Positions 27,053 through 36,555 of a stretch of 64,000 bases of DNA are shown here, one piece after another. Each line of letters begins with the position of its first letter. The first letter of the stretch is position 1. Position numbers and translations under genes: made by a program. The stretch spans positions 62,001 through 126,000 of the forward strand of contig CAMCRE010000003.1 in NCBI GenBank assembly GCA_945877255.1, read 5' to 3'. Source of the DNA: an uncultured Erysipelotrichaceae bacterium. Lineage in GTDB: Bacteria; Bacillota_I; Bacilli_A; Erysipelotrichales; Erysipelotrichaceae. Below the pieces are notes generated by a model that made no database searches, was not told the origin of the DNA, and saw nothing but the letters and a program-made list of their open reading frames with translations.

Positions 27053-27136
27053 TGCACTCCCTACGTTAGTATTATCTAAATCAGGTATAAAAGGTCCAGA
27101 TTTTTCTTCTGTTCTCAGCTTACGCTCCCTCGTACA
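27053..27136 (-). ncRNA. TPP riboswitch (THI element)
   Basis: In minus-strand order one sees GAGGGAGC, GCUGAGA, ACCUUUUAUACCUGAU, UAGAUAAU and CUAACGUAGGGAGUGC, which are the conserved blocks of the TPP aptamer. UGUAC and GUGCA form P1. It controls the four-gene uptake operon downstream by transcription termination. Confidence 0.95.
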
Positions 27137-27167
27137 AATTTAATATAACATATTATTTATTTAAAAG

Positions 27168-28088
27168 CTATTTGTTTGCTTTATAAAAACCACGATTTTC
27201 TAATGCGAAAATTTTAGGCGTAAATTGCCCTGTTTCAATTTGTGAGAAGGCATTTTGAATAGCATTCATTCTTGCATCAATGTTATCAATGTAATGAATA
27301 ATCTCAGCCTCAGGAATTAATGGTAATACCGGAGATCCAAATTCCAACTTACCGTGATGTGATAAAATAATGTGTTTTAATAATATCACAGATTCATCAT
27401 GAATATTTAATTGTTGGGAAATTGCTTCAATTTTACTAACTGCAATCGAAATATGCCCCAATAATATTCCTTCACTAGTATAAGTTGTTGCAATCGGACC
27501 ACTTAATTCAATTACTTTTCCAAAATCGTGTAAAATAATTCCGCCATACAATAAACTTTCATCTAAAAAAGGATAGTTTTTAACTAAACTAGTTGCAACA
27601 TGTAACATCGACACAACATGTTCCCCTAATCCTCTTACATAATTGTGATGGTTTGTCATTGCAGCCGGATATTCAAAAAATTGTTCGTGGTATTGCTTTA
27701 AAATTTCAACTACAATTTTTTTGATCGAATGGTTTGTGATTAAATCAACGTATTTCTTAATTTCATCTTGTAAATACGTTTTAGAATGTGTGCTTACCTT
27801 TAATAATGATTCTAATGGAATAGTTGGATCTTCAACCATTTTCTCAACTTTTAATTGATTCACATTTTTATAATTTAAAACGGTTCCCGTTACTTTATAA
27901 ACTACTCCTGCTTTAATATCATTAATTTGATTTCCGACATCCCAAAACTTGGCATCAATCGTTGCCGTATCATCTTGTAAAACAAGTGATAAATACGGTG
28001 TCCCCTTAGTTGTTACACCTTGTGTTAATGTTTTGACTAAAACATTAATTTCAACTGACATCCCAGACAGCAATTCATTAATCTTCAT
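27168..28088 (-). CDS. yhaM: 3'-5' exoribonuclease YhaM
   Basis: A 306-residue protein with an N-terminal OB-fold (residues about 10-95) and a C-terminal HD hydrolase domain (GLGEHVVSMLHVA, GIILHDFGKV, HIILSHHGKLEFGSP). This is the YhaM layout, an Mn-dependent 3'-5' exonuclease acting in RNA turnover. The ATG at 28088 is preferred to the TTG just before it. It overlaps the end of the glycosyltransferase-RecX gene by 11 bases. Confidence 0.93.
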   Translation of the reverse strand: MKINELLSGMSVEINVLVKTLTQGVTTKGTPYLSLVLQDDTATIDAKFWDVGNQINDIKAGVVYKVTGTVLNYKNVNQLKVEKMVEDPTIPLESLLKVSTHSKTYLQDEIKKYVDLITNHSIKKIVVEILKQYHEQFFEYPAAMTNHHNYVRGLGEHVVSMLHVATSLVKNYPFLDESLLYGGIILHDFGKVIELSGPIATTYTSEGILLGHISIAVSKIEAISQQLNIHDESVILLKHIILSHHGKLEFGSPVLPLIPEAEIIHYIDNIDARMNAIQNAFSQIETGQFTPKIFALENRGFYKANK

Positions 28089-29940
28089 CAACGTTAAATC
28101 CTTTCGTTTTTAAATATAATTTTATGCGTCGTTGTTTTTCAAATCCTTCATATTTTGAATATAAACGATTTGCTTTTTCTAATGTTTTATTTTTCAATAG
28201 TTGTTGTTTATCATCAGATATCGTTATTTCAACGTTTTCAAGTGCATATTGAATTGAAGCTACATCAAAACGATTTTCATACAACTTTTGACGAATTTTA
28301 TTTTTAGTAGCCACGATAGAAAGTGAAGACGTTTTTACTAACTTATTTGCTAGTTTTAATGCTGCAGACTTTTCATCACGTTCAATTTCAATATCAATAC
28401 CTTTTTCAGCTAATAAATTCATTATTTTTTTATTGCTGTATAATGCTAATTTAGATTGTGCTAAAAATGCTTCTACATATTGTGCATCATCAATTAAATG
28501 AATTGCTTTAAAATGTTCAATCCACTGTTGTTTATCAACATTTAAATTCCCCAACATATTTAATACTTCTTTTTCAGTATACATTTTATTAGCTATTTTT
28601 GCAGTAATTTTTTCAATTTCCAACATATTATTGTGTTTTTCAATAAATTGTTCCATTTTTTGTTTAGAGATGTATTTACCTTTAGCTAAATGCTCATCTA
28701 AATATGTATCCATATCAACTAAAAATGAGGCATTATCAGTAATAATTCTAATTCCTTTTTTCTCAAAACGAATTTCGTTAATTAGTGTTTTTTCTTCCAG
28801 CACTTCTTCATACATTTTAACTACTCGCTTTCCAAACGTTATATCATCATAAATCTCAACAGATTTTTCAGCACAATGTGCCATTTCAACTAATTTTGAA
28901 TGTGGTAATTGATTAAAATCATTTAATTTTTGAGCTAATTCTTTTTCATTATCAAAGAAATAACCATTTTCGTTTTCAGTAATTAACGTTTTTACCACTT
29001 CATCTCTTCTCGCAAATACAACTTTACCACATGCTAACGCTTCAATATATGTCATTCCTTGTGTTTCTGAAGTTGACGCACTTGCAAAGCATGATGCAAC
29101 GTTATAAAAGTGATTAATAATACGATTTTCTTTTTTACCTGTGAAAATTACTTTATTTTGAATATTTAATTGTGCGACATAAGATTTTAAATCTTGCAAC
29201 TGTGGCCCATCACCAACAATCATTAATCGCATATTTTCCACATATTTAAACGCATCTATCAACATAATAATATTTTTTTCTGCTGCTATTCTCCCCACAA
29301 ACACAACAATTTTTTCATTTTCTTTAATGTTGTAATCTTTTTTAATATTAGAAATAATTTGCGGTTCAATTTCTTTAAATTTTCTTAAATTTAAACCTGT
29401 TGGAATTTCATAAATTGGTACATCTACACCATAAGACAATAAACTTTTTTTCGTTTTCTCACTTGGTGCAATAACAGCTTTAGTTGCATTCGCAAATGTT
29501 TTAGATAATTTACTAACTGCTTTTTTTGAATATTTTTCAATTGTTGGGTGATCGAATACATTAACGTAATGCGTATAATCTTCATATGCGGTATGATATG
29601 TTGAAACTAGTGGAATATTTAATGCTTTTGCCACAATTCTCCCAAATAATCCCACACCAAATTCTGTATGAACATGAATAATATCCAACTGCATTTTTTC
29701 AATAATTGCTTTACCTTTAAAACTATATAGACCACTCATTGTATAACCATATAATTTTTTTAGTTCAATACCTGGCAATAGTAACACATTTCCTACCATT
29801 TCGATATGTAAACGATTATGATTAGTTATAATGAACACTTCATGTCCTAGTTTCTTTAAGGCGTTTTCTAAAATACCTACACTACTTGCAACGCCATTAA
29901 TATCCGGTGCATATGTATCGCTAAATAAACCTATACGCAT
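28078..29940 (-). CDS. GT4 glycolipid glycosyltransferase fused to RecX
   Basis: One uninterrupted 620-residue frame with two parts. Residues 1 to about 380 are a GT4 enzyme of the diacylglycerol glucosyltransferase (MgdA/Alr-type) group: DTYAPDINGVASSV, HVHTEFGVG, GRIAAEKN and the E-x7-E of SETQGMTYIEA. Residues about 386-620 are a complete RecX-like protein: a strand-rich N-terminus (RFEKKGIRIITDNASFLVD), three-helix repeats (LIDDAQYVEAFLAQSKL) and the final GFEKQRRIKLYLKTKGF. RecX normally modulates RecA. The joined functions are unrelated, and whether the protein is cut is unknown. Confidence 0.88.
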   Translation of the reverse strand: MRIGLFSDTYAPDINGVASSVGILENALKKLGHEVFIITNHNRLHIEMVGNVLLLPGIELKKLYGYTMSGLYSFKGKAIIEKMQLDIIHVHTEFGVGLFGRIVAKALNIPLVSTYHTAYEDYTHYVNVFDHPTIEKYSKKAVSKLSKTFANATKAVIAPSEKTKKSLLSYGVDVPIYEIPTGLNLRKFKEIEPQIISNIKKDYNIKENEKIVVFVGRIAAEKNIIMLIDAFKYVENMRLMIVGDGPQLQDLKSYVAQLNIQNKVIFTGKKENRIINHFYNVASCFASASTSETQGMTYIEALACGKVVFARRDEVVKTLITENENGYFFDNEKELAQKLNDFNQLPHSKLVEMAHCAEKSVEIYDDITFGKRVVKMYEEVLEEKTLINEIRFEKKGIRIITDNASFLVDMDTYLDEHLAKGKYISKQKMEQFIEKHNNMLEIEKITAKIANKMYTEKEVLNMLGNLNVDKQQWIEHFKAIHLIDDAQYVEAFLAQSKLALYSNKKIMNLLAEKGIDIEIERDEKSAALKLANKLVKTSSLSIVATKNKIRQKLYENRFDVASIQYALENVEITISDDKQQLLKNKTLEKANRLYSKYEGFEKQRRIKLYLKTKGFNVDED

Positions 29941-29973
29941 AACATCCTCCTTTTTTTATATTATAACATACTT

Positions 29974-31116
29974 TTATAAAGTAATAATAAATTGTAAACC
30001 TTTCTCTTTGTTTTTAACATCTATTTTGAATGCTTGTCGCTCCACAAACGTTTGCACGATTGACAAGCCTAATCCATGTCCAGCTAATTTTATATTTTTA
30101 CCACGATAAAAACGATTAAACACTTTATATATTTCTTCTTCTGGAATACCTATTCCATTATCCTCAACAATAATATTTTGACCTGTATAAATAACTTTCA
30201 CTTCATCACCTTGACTATATAAAAACGCATTAGAAATTAAATTAGTTAAAATCACAACCATTTTTTCTTCATCACAATTAATTGTTGGTTGCTTAATTTC
30301 TGTTACGAACTGCATATTTCTTTGATGTATTTTACTATTATTGTATGCTCGTGTTAATAAATCCTCAAAAACAATACTCGTTTTTTCAACTAAATACGGT
30401 TCTTTTGTCATTGATAATAATTGATGAACTAAACTTTCTAATTTAATAACTTCTTCTTCCATATCAATTAAAAATTGATTTTTTAATTGTTCGTCGGTTT
30501 CTGGTCTTAATACAATCTCCAACATTCCTTTTAATACGCTAATTGGTGTTTTTAATTCATGCGAAGCATTTTGAATAAATTCTTGCTGAAATAAATCTTT
30601 TTTAACTAATGCCGTAATATTATTTAAGTAAATTAAATTACCCGTTAATTTTTCATTTACAATAATCGGTTCTTTATATATCATATAATACTGATTATTT
30701 AATTTAATCGCAATTTTTTGTTGGTGGTGAGATTTCTCATTCTCAACAATAAAATATTGTAATTCAAACGGAAAAAAGCAAGTTGAATAATGTTTATTTT
30801 GTAGTATTTTCTTTGAAAATTGTTGCATCTTATCGTTATAAGATATAATTTCACCTTTTTCATTCAACAATAAAATTGGTTCTGGAAAAGACTGCAATGA
30901 CACAATTAAATTTTGTTTGCTGGCTAAATATTTTTGCTCCATTTGAGCATAACGCACTTTAAATTGTGCTTCACTATAACGATGTGATTGATTAATTAAT
31001 TGATCTTGTTGGTACAATGCGTATATTAAAATAATAATCACACCAATTAAAAAATATGGTGAATAAAATGACAATATCATTAATAATCCACAACTGAAAA
31101 TTAATATCTTATTCAT
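29974..31116 (-). CDS. Sensor histidine kinase (PhoR/WalK-like)
   Basis: A 380-residue kinase. Two close N-terminal membrane helices (residues about 5-37) leave almost no extracellular domain. A PAS-like region (ILLLNEKGEIISYN) spans about 70-165. HisKA has the phosphorylated His in NASHELKTPISVLKG, and the ATPase domain shows LISNAFLYS, DNGIGIPEEE and GHGLGLSIV. The signal is probably sensed in the membrane or cytosol. It overlaps its response regulator by eight bases. Confidence 0.92.
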   Translation of the reverse strand: MNKILIFSCGLLMILSFYSPYFLIGVIIILIYALYQQDQLINQSHRYSEAQFKVRYAQMEQKYLASKQNLIVSLQSFPEPILLLNEKGEIISYNDKMQQFSKKILQNKHYSTCFFPFELQYFIVENEKSHHQQKIAIKLNNQYYMIYKEPIIVNEKLTGNLIYLNNITALVKKDLFQQEFIQNASHELKTPISVLKGMLEIVLRPETDEQLKNQFLIDMEEEVIKLESLVHQLLSMTKEPYLVEKTSIVFEDLLTRAYNNSKIHQRNMQFVTEIKQPTINCDEEKMVVILTNLISNAFLYSQGDEVKVIYTGQNIIVEDNGIGIPEEEIYKVFNRFYRGKNIKLAGHGLGLSIVQTFVERQAFKIDVKNKEKGLQFIITL

Positions 31117-31753
31117 CTTTTAAAATATACCCCACACCATACACTTTTTCAAAACTTAATGTTGGTAATTTTTGACGTAATTTAGATATATAAACATCAA
31201 CTACTCTTGTATCACCATCATAGCGATACCCCCACACATCATTTAATAAATCATCACGTGTTACGATTGTATTTTTGTTTCGCAATAGTAATAATAGTAA
31301 TCCAAATTCTTTATTCGTTAAAATAATTTTATTATCATGGTAAACTACTTCACGACTTTTACTATTTAAAACAATCTCATTAAATGTATATACTTCTTGT
31401 TTATTTAGATTTTTTAAATGTGCTTTTACTTTTAACATTAACACCCGTGGTGAAAAAGGTTTTGTAATATAGTCATCTACACCTAATTCAAACGCTTCAA
31501 TCATGTCATATTCTTCCGATTTAGCACTAAGCATAATCGTTATTGGTTTTTTGTCAATCATTTTTAAAATTTCAATACCAGAATAATATGGCAACATCCA
31601 ATCTAGCAACATTAAATCATATGTGTAATTTTTTAATAATGTAATTGCTTGTTGCCCATCACTTGCTTCATCTACTTCATAACCTTCTTTACTTAAATCA
31701 TATTTAAGTATTTTTCTTATTTTATCATCATCTTCCACAATTAATATTTTCAT
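31109..31753 (-). CDS. OmpR/PhoB-family response regulator
   Basis: A 214-residue regulator. The receiver has the acidic pocket VEDDD, the phosphoacceptor Asp in LLDWMLP (about D52), the Thr/Ser of IMLSAKS and Lys of TKPF. The C-terminal winged helix ends in DTRVVDVYISKLRQKL and VYGVGYILK. It pairs with the adjacent kinase. Targets cannot be read from the sequence. Confidence 0.95.
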   Translation of the reverse strand: MKILIVEDDDKIRKILKYDLSKEGYEVDEASDGQQAITLLKNYTYDLMLLDWMLPYYSGIEILKMIDKKPITIMLSAKSEEYDMIEAFELGVDDYITKPFSPRVLMLKVKAHLKNLNKQEVYTFNEIVLNSKSREVVYHDNKIILTNKEFGLLLLLLRNKNTIVTRDDLLNDVWGYRYDGDTRVVDVYISKLRQKLPTLSFEKVYGVGYILKDE

Positions 31754-31761
31754 AAATTACC

Positions 31762-33870
31762 TCATAACGATTGACAATTAAAGTCTACAATTAACGTTGA
31801 TCTTCTTTGTTGGCGATATAACTTCACTACTTCATGTAACTGTTGCAACAATAGTTGTTGATCTTTTGTTTTGAAAATGAGTCGTTGGCGATATAAATTT
31901 TTAATACGATATAATTCATGTGGTCCTAAATATGACATGTCTTTTAATAAACGCACAAAATATGCCACATCTTCTGTCAGTTTTTCAACATTATAATTTT
32001 GAATCACAATGCTCGTTAAATATACATAAGGTGGATAACTTCCTAAATGGCGATACGCCATTTCTTCCACAAAAAATTTTTTATAGTTTTCTTCAATAGC
32101 CGATTGAATAGCATAATGTTGCGTGTCGTATACTTGTAAATAAACTTTACCCGGTTTTTTTCTTGCACTTCGACCAAATGATTGGACTAAAAATTGATAC
32201 ATCGTTTCGACACTTTGAAAACTTTCGCGTGACAATAAATCATCGCCATTAACCATTCCAACTAACGTTACATTAGAGAAGTCTAATCCTTTTGACAACA
32301 TTTGTGTGCCAATTAAAATATGATATTCACCATTTTCAAATTGTTCCAACATCGTTGTTAAACTATTTTTTTTAGTTGTTGAATCTTTATCAATTCGTGC
32401 AATCTTATATTCTGGAAAAAGTTTTGCAACGTACTCCGCTAATTTCTGTGTTCCAACACCTTGGTAAGTTAATAGTTCACTGCCACAATTTAAACAGTGA
32501 TTAACCATTTCTTTACTAAAATCACATATATGACATAAATAACGATGATTATGATGATATTTTAATGCCACATCACAATTATCACATTTTTCAACATGAC
32601 CACAATTTAAACATTTGACATAATTGGCATATCCACGTTTATTTAATATTAACACGACTTGTTCTGATCGTAATAAAGTGTTTTTAATTTCTTGAATTAG
32701 TTGTTTTGACAATATGTAATCATTTTTTCGTGACTCTTTTTTCATATCAATTAACACGATTTCACGTTGAACATTAAACACTTTTTGTGTCATTTCAATC
32801 AAAACATAGCGTTTTTTATATGCACGAGCATAACTATTTACACTTGGGGTAGCACTCGCTAATACTAATGCACAATTGTGATATTGTTTTCTAAACTCAG
32901 CTATTTCAATCGTGTCATATAACACACCTTTGTCTTGTTTATAGCTCCCGTCATGCTCTTCATCTATAATGATTAATCCTAGATCTGAAAAAGGTAAAAA
33001 TATTGCAGATCGTGTCCCTACTACGATATTAACTTGTTGGTTTTTAACCATTTGAAAACATTCGTATTTTTCTTGTTCGTTTAAATTAGAATGATATAAC
33101 GTAACATTTCCTTCAAAACGATGTAATAAAAATTTAACCATTTGCGAAACTAACGATATTTCTGGAACTAATAATAAAACTTGTTTATTTTGGTTTAAAA
33201 CATTTTTTATCACACTAAAAAATACTTCCGACTTCCCACTTGCAGTTACACCATGTAATAATGCTGTTTCATTATTTAAACTTAAAATTCGTTGTACGGC
33301 ATTTTGTTGTTGAGTAGTTAAATTTACTGTTTGATTTTGTTGCAGTAATATCGGATTTCCTTTTTTTTCTTGATAATAAACTTCTACAAAATTATCTTTA
33401 ATTAATTTGGTTGCGACAGATTTGAATTGCTTCAAAAATATAGTTTTTAATTTGTCTTCTTGTAAAAAATCAATTGCTTCTTGTTGTTTTTTTGTTTTGA
33501 CTTGCCTATTTTTTATCTTAACCCACGCTTCTAAATTAGGTGCTTTAGCATTCGATTTCGGTTGTAATTTTTTTGGTAAAATTTGAAATAAGGCACTAAT
33601 TTTTGTGGTGAAATATTGATTTGCCATCCAATTAGCTAGTTGCGATAATTCATCGGTAATAATCGGTTCATCGTCTATTACACTTAAAATAGGTTGTGTT
33701 ATAAAATCCAATGTTTTATACGGATAAACTTCCACCACAAATCCAATAATTTCTTTGTGATTAAACGCAATTTTCACTCTTACATTTTTTTGTAGTTGCA
33801 TATCACTGTGATACGTAAAAACTTGCTCAATATTTTGATATTCAACTAAAACATCTACTAAGTAACGCAT
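31762..33870 (-). CDS. priA: Primosomal protein N' (PriA helicase)
   Basis: A 702-residue replication-restart helicase. The N-terminal DNA-binding domain, the helicase lobe with HGVTASGKSEV (Walker A) and DEEHD (DEAH), a cysteine-rich zinc region (CLNCGHVEKCDNC, then CHICDF and CLNCGSE) and motifs V and VI (GTQMLSKGLDF, QSFGRSARKKPGK) are all seen. The length is close to family norm. The ATG is two bases after the mgtE stop. Confidence 0.96.
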   Translation of the reverse strand: MRYLVDVLVEYQNIEQVFTYHSDMQLQKNVRVKIAFNHKEIIGFVVEVYPYKTLDFITQPILSVIDDEPIITDELSQLANWMANQYFTTKISALFQILPKKLQPKSNAKAPNLEAWVKIKNRQVKTKKQQEAIDFLQEDKLKTIFLKQFKSVATKLIKDNFVEVYYQEKKGNPILLQQNQTVNLTTQQQNAVQRILSLNNETALLHGVTASGKSEVFFSVIKNVLNQNKQVLLLVPEISLVSQMVKFLLHRFEGNVTLYHSNLNEQEKYECFQMVKNQQVNIVVGTRSAIFLPFSDLGLIIIDEEHDGSYKQDKGVLYDTIEIAEFRKQYHNCALVLASATPSVNSYARAYKKRYVLIEMTQKVFNVQREIVLIDMKKESRKNDYILSKQLIQEIKNTLLRSEQVVLILNKRGYANYVKCLNCGHVEKCDNCDVALKYHHNHRYLCHICDFSKEMVNHCLNCGSELLTYQGVGTQKLAEYVAKLFPEYKIARIDKDSTTKKNSLTTMLEQFENGEYHILIGTQMLSKGLDFSNVTLVGMVNGDDLLSRESFQSVETMYQFLVQSFGRSARKKPGKVYLQVYDTQHYAIQSAIEENYKKFFVEEMAYRHLGSYPPYVYLTSIVIQNYNVEKLTEDVAYFVRLLKDMSYLGPHELYRIKNLYRQRLIFKTKDQQLLLQQLHEVVKLYRQQRRSTLIVDFNCQSL

Positions 33871-33871
33871 A

Positions 33872-35236
33872 CTATATCCTTAATATTAATATCGCAAGCA
33901 CAAAATAAATCGAAAGACTTGTTGCATCAATTATCGTTGTAATAATCGGAGATGCCATTGTAGCAGGGTCTAATTTCAATGATTTTGCAATTAATGGCAA
34001 TGATGCACCAACTAAATTAGCTAACGTTAACGAAATAAATAACGTTAAACTGACAACTAATGAAACTTCAAAACTATTTAATCCACTTACCGCCACAATT
34101 CGTAAAATATTAGCAATAAATATTATTCCACCACAAATCAGTGATACACTCAATTCTTTTTTTAACACTTTTAATAAATCCGTTTTAAGTGATAAATTAT
34201 CTGTTGAAATACTACGAATAATCGTTGCACTAGATTGACTACCCGCATTACCAGATGTAGACATAATGACAGGAATACTCACCGCTAAAATTGTTGCGAC
34301 GGATAGTTTATTTTCAAATATTTGTAAAATGGTTCCTGTAAAAGAGGCAGAAATCATTAATATCAATAACCATCCCACACGTGATAATATCATATCTTTA
34401 ATATTCATTTTTAAATACGATCCTTCAACATAACTAATCCCACTCATTTTATGAATATCTTCTGTTGCTTCTTCAACTAATACGTCTAAAACGTCGTCAG
34501 CCGTAATAATTCCAATTAAACGGTTTTGATCATTCAATACCGGTATGGAAGTAATATCGTATTCTCGTAATTTTCGAACAACTTCTTCTTGGTCAGTATC
34601 CGTATGCACAAATATCTCTGTTTCTTCAATTAATGATGTGACTAAAACAGTATTTTTTGACACAATTAAATCACGTAAATGTACAACACCTAAATAATTT
34701 CGTAATTCATCTACAACATAACATACATTAATCGTATCGGCTAAATTAGCTTCATTTTTAACGACTTGAATTGCTTCTTGTACATTTTGCGTGTTTTCTA
34801 ATTCAATGTAATCCGTAGACATAATCGAACCAGCTGTAAATTCTTGATAACTTAATAATGCGTTAATTTCATCGCGTTGTTCTTTACTTGCTGATGCTAA
34901 TATTTTTTTAATAACATTAGCTGGTAATTCTTCTAAAAAGTCTACAATATCGTCACTAAACATATTGTCGAATAAATGCGTTACATCACGTGATGACAAC
35001 ATCTCAACAAGTTTTAATTTCAAATCATTATCTAAATATGAAAAAAATTCACCACTTATAGTTTTTGGAAGTATTCTAAACACAAACACTAAATTAGATA
35101 ATTCTAAATTGTTGAAAATTTCAGCTAAGTCTACGATATTATATTCTTCAAAGATATGACGAATTTTCATAATATTTTTGTTTTCAACAAACTCCGGTAA
35201 CAACGTTATGAGTTCTTGTTTATTGTAATATGTCAT
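33872..35236 (-). CDS. mgtE: Magnesium transporter MgtE, first of two paralogues
   Basis: A 454-residue Mg2+ channel. An N-terminal superhelical domain (1-125), a CBS pair (about 135-255, with DLIVSKN and ITADDVLDVLVEEATEDIHKM), a connecting helix and five C-terminal membrane helices containing MSTSGNAGSQSSATIIR, LTLANLVGASLPLIA and the pore-lining DPATMASPIITTIIDATSL. CBS-bound magnesium closes the pore. Its ATG overlaps the second mgtE stop by four bases. Confidence 0.95.
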   Translation of the reverse strand: MTYYNKQELITLLPEFVENKNIMKIRHIFEEYNIVDLAEIFNNLELSNLVFVFRILPKTISGEFFSYLDNDLKLKLVEMLSSRDVTHLFDNMFSDDIVDFLEELPANVIKKILASASKEQRDEINALLSYQEFTAGSIMSTDYIELENTQNVQEAIQVVKNEANLADTINVCYVVDELRNYLGVVHLRDLIVSKNTVLVTSLIEETEIFVHTDTDQEEVVRKLREYDITSIPVLNDQNRLIGIITADDVLDVLVEEATEDIHKMSGISYVEGSYLKMNIKDMILSRVGWLLILMISASFTGTILQIFENKLSVATILAVSIPVIMSTSGNAGSQSSATIIRSISTDNLSLKTDLLKVLKKELSVSLICGGIIFIANILRIVAVSGLNSFEVSLVVSLTLFISLTLANLVGASLPLIAKSLKLDPATMASPIITTIIDATSLSIYFVLAILILRI

Positions 35237-36546
35237 AGCATTCCTCCTAAATAAAGTGTTGCTAATGCAAAGTAAATAATTAATGAAATCGCATCACATA
35301 AAGTAGTTAGTACTGGTCCACTCATACTTGTAGGGTCAATTTTTAATTGTGTGGCAATTAATGGTAATAATCCACCTATTAAATTGGCAATAATAACGAT
35401 TATCCATATCGTAATCGAAACTAACAATGCAACACCTATTTCAATATTTGGCATAAATATCACAATTCTTAATATGTTTACAACACACAAAATAAAACCT
35501 AGTACAATAGAATTAAGCAATTCTTTTTTTAGTATTGTATAAAAGTGGCGTATCGCAAGATTATCTACAATAATACCACGAATAACCATCGCACTAGATT
35601 GACTGCCTGCATTTCCTGCTGTCCCCATTAACATTGGCATAAAAATTAATAACGTTGGTAGTTTTACACTAATATGATCATTCGCACTAATAATCGCACC
35701 TGAAAATGTTGCAGAAATTAATAAAATTAATAACCAAACTATTCTACTTTTCACAATTTCTTTAATCGGCATCATTAAATATGAACCTTCGGTAGGCGTA
35801 ATCCCCCCCATACGTTGAATATCTTCTGTTGTTTCTTGCTCAATAATATCTAAAATATCATCAATCGTAATAATTCCTAAAATATGGTGTTGTTTATCAA
35901 CAACTGGTATGGCTTCTAAGTCATATTTTGATATTTGATTAGAAACAATTTCTTGATCATCATCAATATCTACACTAATAATATCCGTATTCATTAAATC
36001 TTTAATCATTGCGTTTTCTGGTGCAACTAATATTTCACGCATCGATATCGTTCCTATTAAATGATGTTGCTCATTTGTAACGTAACAATACGAAATAATC
36101 TCTGCTATTTTTTCTTGCGATTTAATTTTATTCATCGCAATAAACGCTGTATCATCTTCACTAATCTCCACAAAGTCCATCGACATTAAAGCACCTGCTG
36201 AATTTTCTTTAAATGTTGCTTGTACTTTTAATTGTCTTCTTTTTAATGGAGACGCATTTTCTAATATTTTACTATAAACAGCTTCATCTTCTTCTAATAG
36301 TTCTTGAATATCATCAGTAAATAAATATTCAACTAATTTCCCCACAAAATCATTCTTAAAATGTAAAATTAAAGATTTTTGTGTTTCTTTAGACAAATAT
36401 GGAAATACTTCAGATGCGCGTTCTGCTTTTAATAAATAAAAAACTTCACAAGCTTCATGAATTGGCAGTGATTCGATTTTTTTTGATAATGCAGTAACAT
36501 TACCAGCTATTAATTCTTCATATGTTTCGCTCATCTGTTCTTTCAT
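35233..36546 (-). CDS. mgtE: Magnesium transporter MgtE, second paralogue
   Basis: A 437-residue homologue of the neighbour with the same domain order. Signature parts are TTEDIQRMGGI at the CBS exit, MGTAGNAGSQSSAMVIRG, LIGGLLPLIATQLKIDPTSMSGPVLTTLCDAISL. Differences between the two are spread along their length, so the pair is not a recent duplication. AGGAGG precedes the ATG. No M-box riboswitch is seen; nadE lies immediately upstream. Confidence 0.95.
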   Translation of the reverse strand: MKEQMSETYEELIAGNVTALSKKIESLPIHEACEVFYLLKAERASEVFPYLSKETQKSLILHFKNDFVGKLVEYLFTDDIQELLEEDEAVYSKILENASPLKRRQLKVQATFKENSAGALMSMDFVEISEDDTAFIAMNKIKSQEKIAEIISYCYVTNEQHHLIGTISMREILVAPENAMIKDLMNTDIISVDIDDDQEIVSNQISKYDLEAIPVVDKQHHILGIITIDDILDIIEQETTEDIQRMGGITPTEGSYLMMPIKEIVKSRIVWLLILLISATFSGAIISANDHISVKLPTLLIFMPMLMGTAGNAGSQSSAMVIRGIIVDNLAIRHFYTILKKELLNSIVLGFILCVVNILRIVIFMPNIEIGVALLVSITIWIIVIIANLIGGLLPLIATQLKIDPTSMSGPVLTTLCDAISLIIYFALATLYLGGML

Positions 36547-36555
36547 AATTCCTCC

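Noticed and set aside
28785-29940. Glycosyltransferase and RecX as two separate genes
   Set aside because: No stop codon or convincing ribosome binding site was found at the junction; the frame is continuous, so a fusion is reported.
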